Shown in pieces: positions 63,667 to 64,000 of a DNA stretch of 64,000 nucleotides (position 1 is the first letter of the stretch; every line of letters begins with the position of its first letter). The position numbers and the translations under genes are program-made. Location: contig NZ_QTWS01000005.1 in assembly GCF_003461245.1 (NCBI RefSeq), forward strand, positions 92,676 to 156,675, in the 5' to 3' direction. The notes below the pieces were generated by a model. It was not told the DNA's origin. It saw nothing but the letters and a program-made list of their open reading frames with translations, and did no database searches. This DNA is from Blautia sp. AF19-10LB. Its GTDB lineage: Bacteria; Bacillota; Clostridia; Lachnospirales; Lachnospiraceae.

Positions 63667-64000
63667 TTATGCTGCTCTTAAGTTCATTTCTGAACTGAGT
63701 TTTCTCAGATCTGCATAAACACATGAGGTTCTACGCTTTACTGCAGGGACTTTTGCCTCCAGCAAAGACCTTTCCGTTACCGGAAGGGGTTTTAAAAGTT
63801 CTCTGATAAAGTATCTTGCTCCAATATTGTACGATGCTGATAAGTCACAATTATATCGTTTTCCTGTCTGGAATACACACAGGCTGTGGTTTCCCGGATC
63901 ACGGATAACTGTTCCGGTTCCATCATACGCAAGCCTGCTGGTATTCCATGCACAGATCCTCGATATCCGCATTCTGTTTCTGTGTGCCTGATGTTCACAG
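63667..64000 (-). mobile_element. tnpB: TnpB-type transposon nuclease (IS200/IS605 family), 5' part outside window
   Basis: The last ~111 residues of a TnpB/OrfB protein; the rest lies beyond 64000. Family features visible are the CAWNTSRLAYDG segment, a zinc-ribbon-like region ending at LCVFQTGKRYNCDLSASYN and the RuvC-III-type Asp in NCDLSASYNIGARYF. TnpB is an RNA-guided nuclease that maintains the transposon. The C-terminal tail (YADLRKLSSEMNLRAA) appears intact. TnpA cannot be judged from this window. Confidence 0.8.

Noticed and set aside
1..64000. CRISPR arrays, tRNA or rRNA genes
   Set aside because: No regularly spaced repeats, cloverleaf-like segments or rRNA-like sequence were noticed by eye. 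A tRNAscan or minced run was not possible.

Overview
The window looks like a chromosomal segment of a gut Lachnospiraceae (Firmicutes, Blautia/Ruminococcus-like). Support comes from moderate GC, strong AGGAGG ribosome-binding sites, textbook sigma-A promoters, Gram-positive secreted NlpC/P60 enzymes, meso-diaminopimelate dehydrogenase, a glycyl-radical diol dehydratase linked to a class II aldolase, and many ABC sugar importers. The genus is inference. I saw no rRNA, tRNA, CRISPR array or prophage.

Layout. 1-4.0 kb (minus): the edge of a deoxysugar/propanediol locus with class II aldolase (cut by the window), radical-SAM activase and glycyl radical enzyme. 4.3-7.6 kb: PHP phosphoesterase, two very large imperfect hairpins, a cobalamin riboswitch near a small Cys-rich protein, and a NudC-type NADH pyrophosphatase. 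7.9-10.6 kb (plus): glycerate kinase, a diguanylate cyclase remnant and a CdaR regulator. 10.6-22.5 kb (mostly minus): a beta-glucoside module with sugar ABC importer, GH3 enzyme, AraC regulator and two GH94 phosphorylases. 22.7-29.7 kb: a GH32 module with ABC importer, MsmK-type ATPase, His-less HPr-like protein and a divergent LacI regulator. 29.8-42 kb: a galactarate/glucarate cluster (YiaK-like dehydrogenase, DHDPS-family enzyme, GntP permease, gudD, garD, LysR, GltD-like oxidoreductase, PrpR_N regulator, garR).

42.3-49.2 kb (minus): a six-gene Nik/Dpp-type ABC transporter operon with a second, DUF3798 binding protein, behind a cobalamin riboswitch and terminator. 49.8-52.4 kb: a polar amino-acid ABC transporter with a hairpin at its transcription start. 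52.5-63.4 kb: cell-envelope and housekeeping genes (two secreted NlpC/P60-type proteins, ddh, DnaJ/DUF5685 pair, zinc-ribbon membrane protein, RlmI-type methyltransferase, DUF1002 protein, XdhC-like protein). The window ends inside an IS200/IS605-type TnpB gene.

How the parts fit. Sugar acids enter by the GntP permease and are dehydrated by GudD/GarD. An aldolase, possibly the DHDPS-family protein, would give tartronate semialdehyde for GarR and then glycerate kinase at 7.9 kb. The beta-glucoside importer has no ATPase and probably borrows the MsmK-type subunit of the GH32 operon. A shared site upstream of the importer and phosphorylase operons suggests joint AraC control. The strongest lead for undescribed biology is the B12-controlled Nik/Dpp-type transporter with two unrelated binding proteins.
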